From: an uncultured Methylococcaceae bacterium
Lineage (GTDB): Bacteria > Pseudomonadota > Gammaproteobacteria > Methylococcales > Methylomonadaceae
Assembly: GCA_903863905.1 (NCBI GenBank)
Contig: CAIPDT010000010.1
Coordinates: forward strand, 1 to 36,606
Length of the DNA: 36,606 nucleotides
Direction of reading: 5' to 3'
In this document: positions 35,637-36,606 of the stretch, one piece after another
Layout: the number at the start of each line of letters is the position of its first letter
Position numbering within the stretch: position 1 is the first letter of the stretch
Program-made: the position numbers and the translations under genes
Notes under the pieces: model-generated
Database searches by the model: none
What the model saw: the letters and a program-made list of their open reading frames with translations, nothing else
Told to the model about the DNA's origin: nothing

Positions 35637-36251
35637 TTACATTACTCGATGTGTAATTGATTGACCAAATTCAGACGTGCCTGCATTTGAAATAGTCGCG
35701 AACCTAAATTCATAAACTGAACCCGGAATTAATCCTGTTAAGGAGGTGCGGGCATAGGTTGTTATGGGCAAAGATATCCACTCACCTTCGATGGCTCCGG
35801 GATTATAAAGCCTATACTGCCAAATATAAGCCACAGCATATAAGATCGCTTTAACCTTAATACTAATATCCCCTGAGTGAAACCCATTAACTATAACAAT
35901 ATCTGGTTTAACACTAGCAACCGGCTGTTTGCTGGGATGAAAACCACTACTTAAAATCTTAGTTTCATCGCCATCAGACTCGTGGTCAACATAAGCAGCT
36001 AAGACTCGAAATGCTTCATCACAAATCGCTTCTTTGTCATGCATATCCGAAATCGCTGTATGAGCACCATCAGCCGCCGCAATAATAGCGGCTTGAAAAC
36101 TGACTAAGGCGTCCGAAGCCTCAATTAAGGATATAAATGGGTTTTGGTAATAAGGATTGTCGGTTAACTTAACCAACACATTGCTATAAAAACCAGTTTT
36201 AACATCTGGTTTATAGAGTATGAAGTCATACAATACTTTAGTTTTTCTCAT
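35637..36251 (-). CDS. Fibronectin type III-like protein
   Basis: A 204-residue protein without signal peptide. Residues 1-110 are mostly helical (ASDALVSFQAAIIAAADGAHTAISDMHDKEAICDEAFRVLAAYVDHES), and residues about 115-204 form a fibronectin type III domain (IWQYRLYNPG, TTYARTSLTGLIPGSVYEFRFATISNAG). This two-part layout, a helical front with 'GDETKILSSGF' as joint, is found in many unrelated bacteria as a stand-alone protein of unknown function. The ribosome binding site AAAGGAG is strong. An inverted repeat lies just upstream. Confidence 0.75.
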   Translation of the reverse strand: MRKTKVLYDFILYKPDVKTGFYSNVLVKLTDNPYYQNPFISLIEASDALVSFQAAIIAAADGAHTAISDMHDKEAICDEAFRVLAAYVDHESDGDETKILSSGFHPSKQPVASVKPDIVIVNGFHSGDISIKVKAILYAVAYIWQYRLYNPGAIEGEWISLPITTYARTSLTGLIPGSVYEFRFATISNAGTSEFGQSITHRVM

Positions 36252-36270
36252 TAGAGAAAACTCCTTTGGT

Positions 36271-36295
36271 TAACAGGTACGAAATGTACGTGTTA
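36271..36295. promoter_or_regulatory. Inverted repeat upstream of the fibronectin-type gene
   Basis: TAACAGGTAC (36271-36280) and GTACGTGTTA (36286-36295) are mirror arms with one mismatch and five bases between. It lies about 20 bases before the start codon on the minus strand, so it may be an operator. No other feature is visible in 36296-36429. Confidence 0.4.
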
Positions 36296-36429
36296 CTATG
36301 AAAGTAGACTATTATTTTAGAAAGACAAGGTAAAACCAGAAAATAAATAATATAATTTGCGATTAGAGTAATTTTTGGACTATTTTGGTGCGTTTCATGG
36401 GGCATTAGCGAGAAATTATCAAATAAAAA

Positions 36430-36606
36430 CCATCGTTAGCAGAGATAATTCCTTTAATTAAAAAAAACGGCGCCCTTTTATTTTTTTCGGCGCCATCTGT
36501 TGCTAAGACCACGCCCTTTTATTTTTGTCGGCGCTATCGGTAGCTAAGACCGCAGCCTTTTATTCTTATCGGTGCCGTCTATTACTACGACCGCAGCCTT
36601 TTATTC
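36430..36606. repeat. Second 41-bp tandem repeat array
   Basis: Units start at 36471, 36512 and 36553, and a partial unit runs from 36594 to the window end. A degenerate earlier copy is recognisable at 36430-36470. The T-run anchors are exactly 41 bases apart. Neighbouring copies differ by about 5 and 12 bases, so this array is older or less corrected than the one at the window start. The unit contains GGCGCC and CTTTTATT; it shares the period, not the sequence, of the first array. Confidence 0.85.

Overview
The window looks like chromosomal DNA of a gammaproteobacterium with modest GC content. The support is: a YcfL-LpoB lipoprotein pair, RlmJ, a YeeN-type YebC protein, a split class II ribonucleotide reductase (NrdJa/NrdJb, the arrangement known from Pseudomonas), a four-cysteine FNR, and OmpR/EnvZ-type signalling. 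The order could be Methylococcales or Thiotrichales, but no gene here settles it. I see no tRNA, rRNA, CRISPR, prophage or intact insertion sequence.

Left part (1-9.5 kb): a 41-bp tandem array at the window edge, a class I photolyase, a stretch that may hold a decayed gene, and a TPR protein. Next comes a tight minus-strand operon of five envelope proteins (COG3014 lipoprotein, YcfL, LpoB, a CsgG/LpoB-like protein and a DUF2939 protein), then a COG2509 FAD-dependent dehydrogenase. A small His/Gly/Ser-rich exported protein follows on the plus strand behind its own promoter and palindrome.

Middle part (9.5-27 kb): rlmJ leads into a glycan-modification block made of a GtrA flippase fused to an ArnT-type glycosyltransferase, a YdjC-type deacetylase, a GtrB-like polyprenyl-phosphate glycosyltransferase and a second ArnT-like enzyme. 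After a small P-loop kinase come signalling genes: a FixJ-type regulator in an operon with a MASE1-GGDEF diguanylate cyclase, a Sel1-repeat protein, radA, an OmpR/EnvZ-type pair with candidate direct-repeat operators, a PAS histidine kinase whose periplasmic sensor domain appears internally deleted, and an ABC exporter.

Right part (27-36.6 kb): a YeeN-type yebC, then nrdJa-nrdJb-fnr on one strand. A strong NrdR box lies over the likely nrdJ promoter. Beyond fnr, a perfect FNR box sits between a 39-residue lipoprotein and an exported beta-helix protein, next to an O-antigen ligase-like gene. This suggests an oxygen-responsive group covering deoxynucleotide supply and the cell surface. A fibronectin-type protein and a second, unrelated 41-bp tandem array close the window.

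Most genes are ordinary and recognisable. The least ordinary items are the two 41-bp arrays, the GtrA-glycosyltransferase fusion block, the collapsed sensor domain, the FNR box with its micro-lipoprotein, and several perfect inverted repeats between genes.
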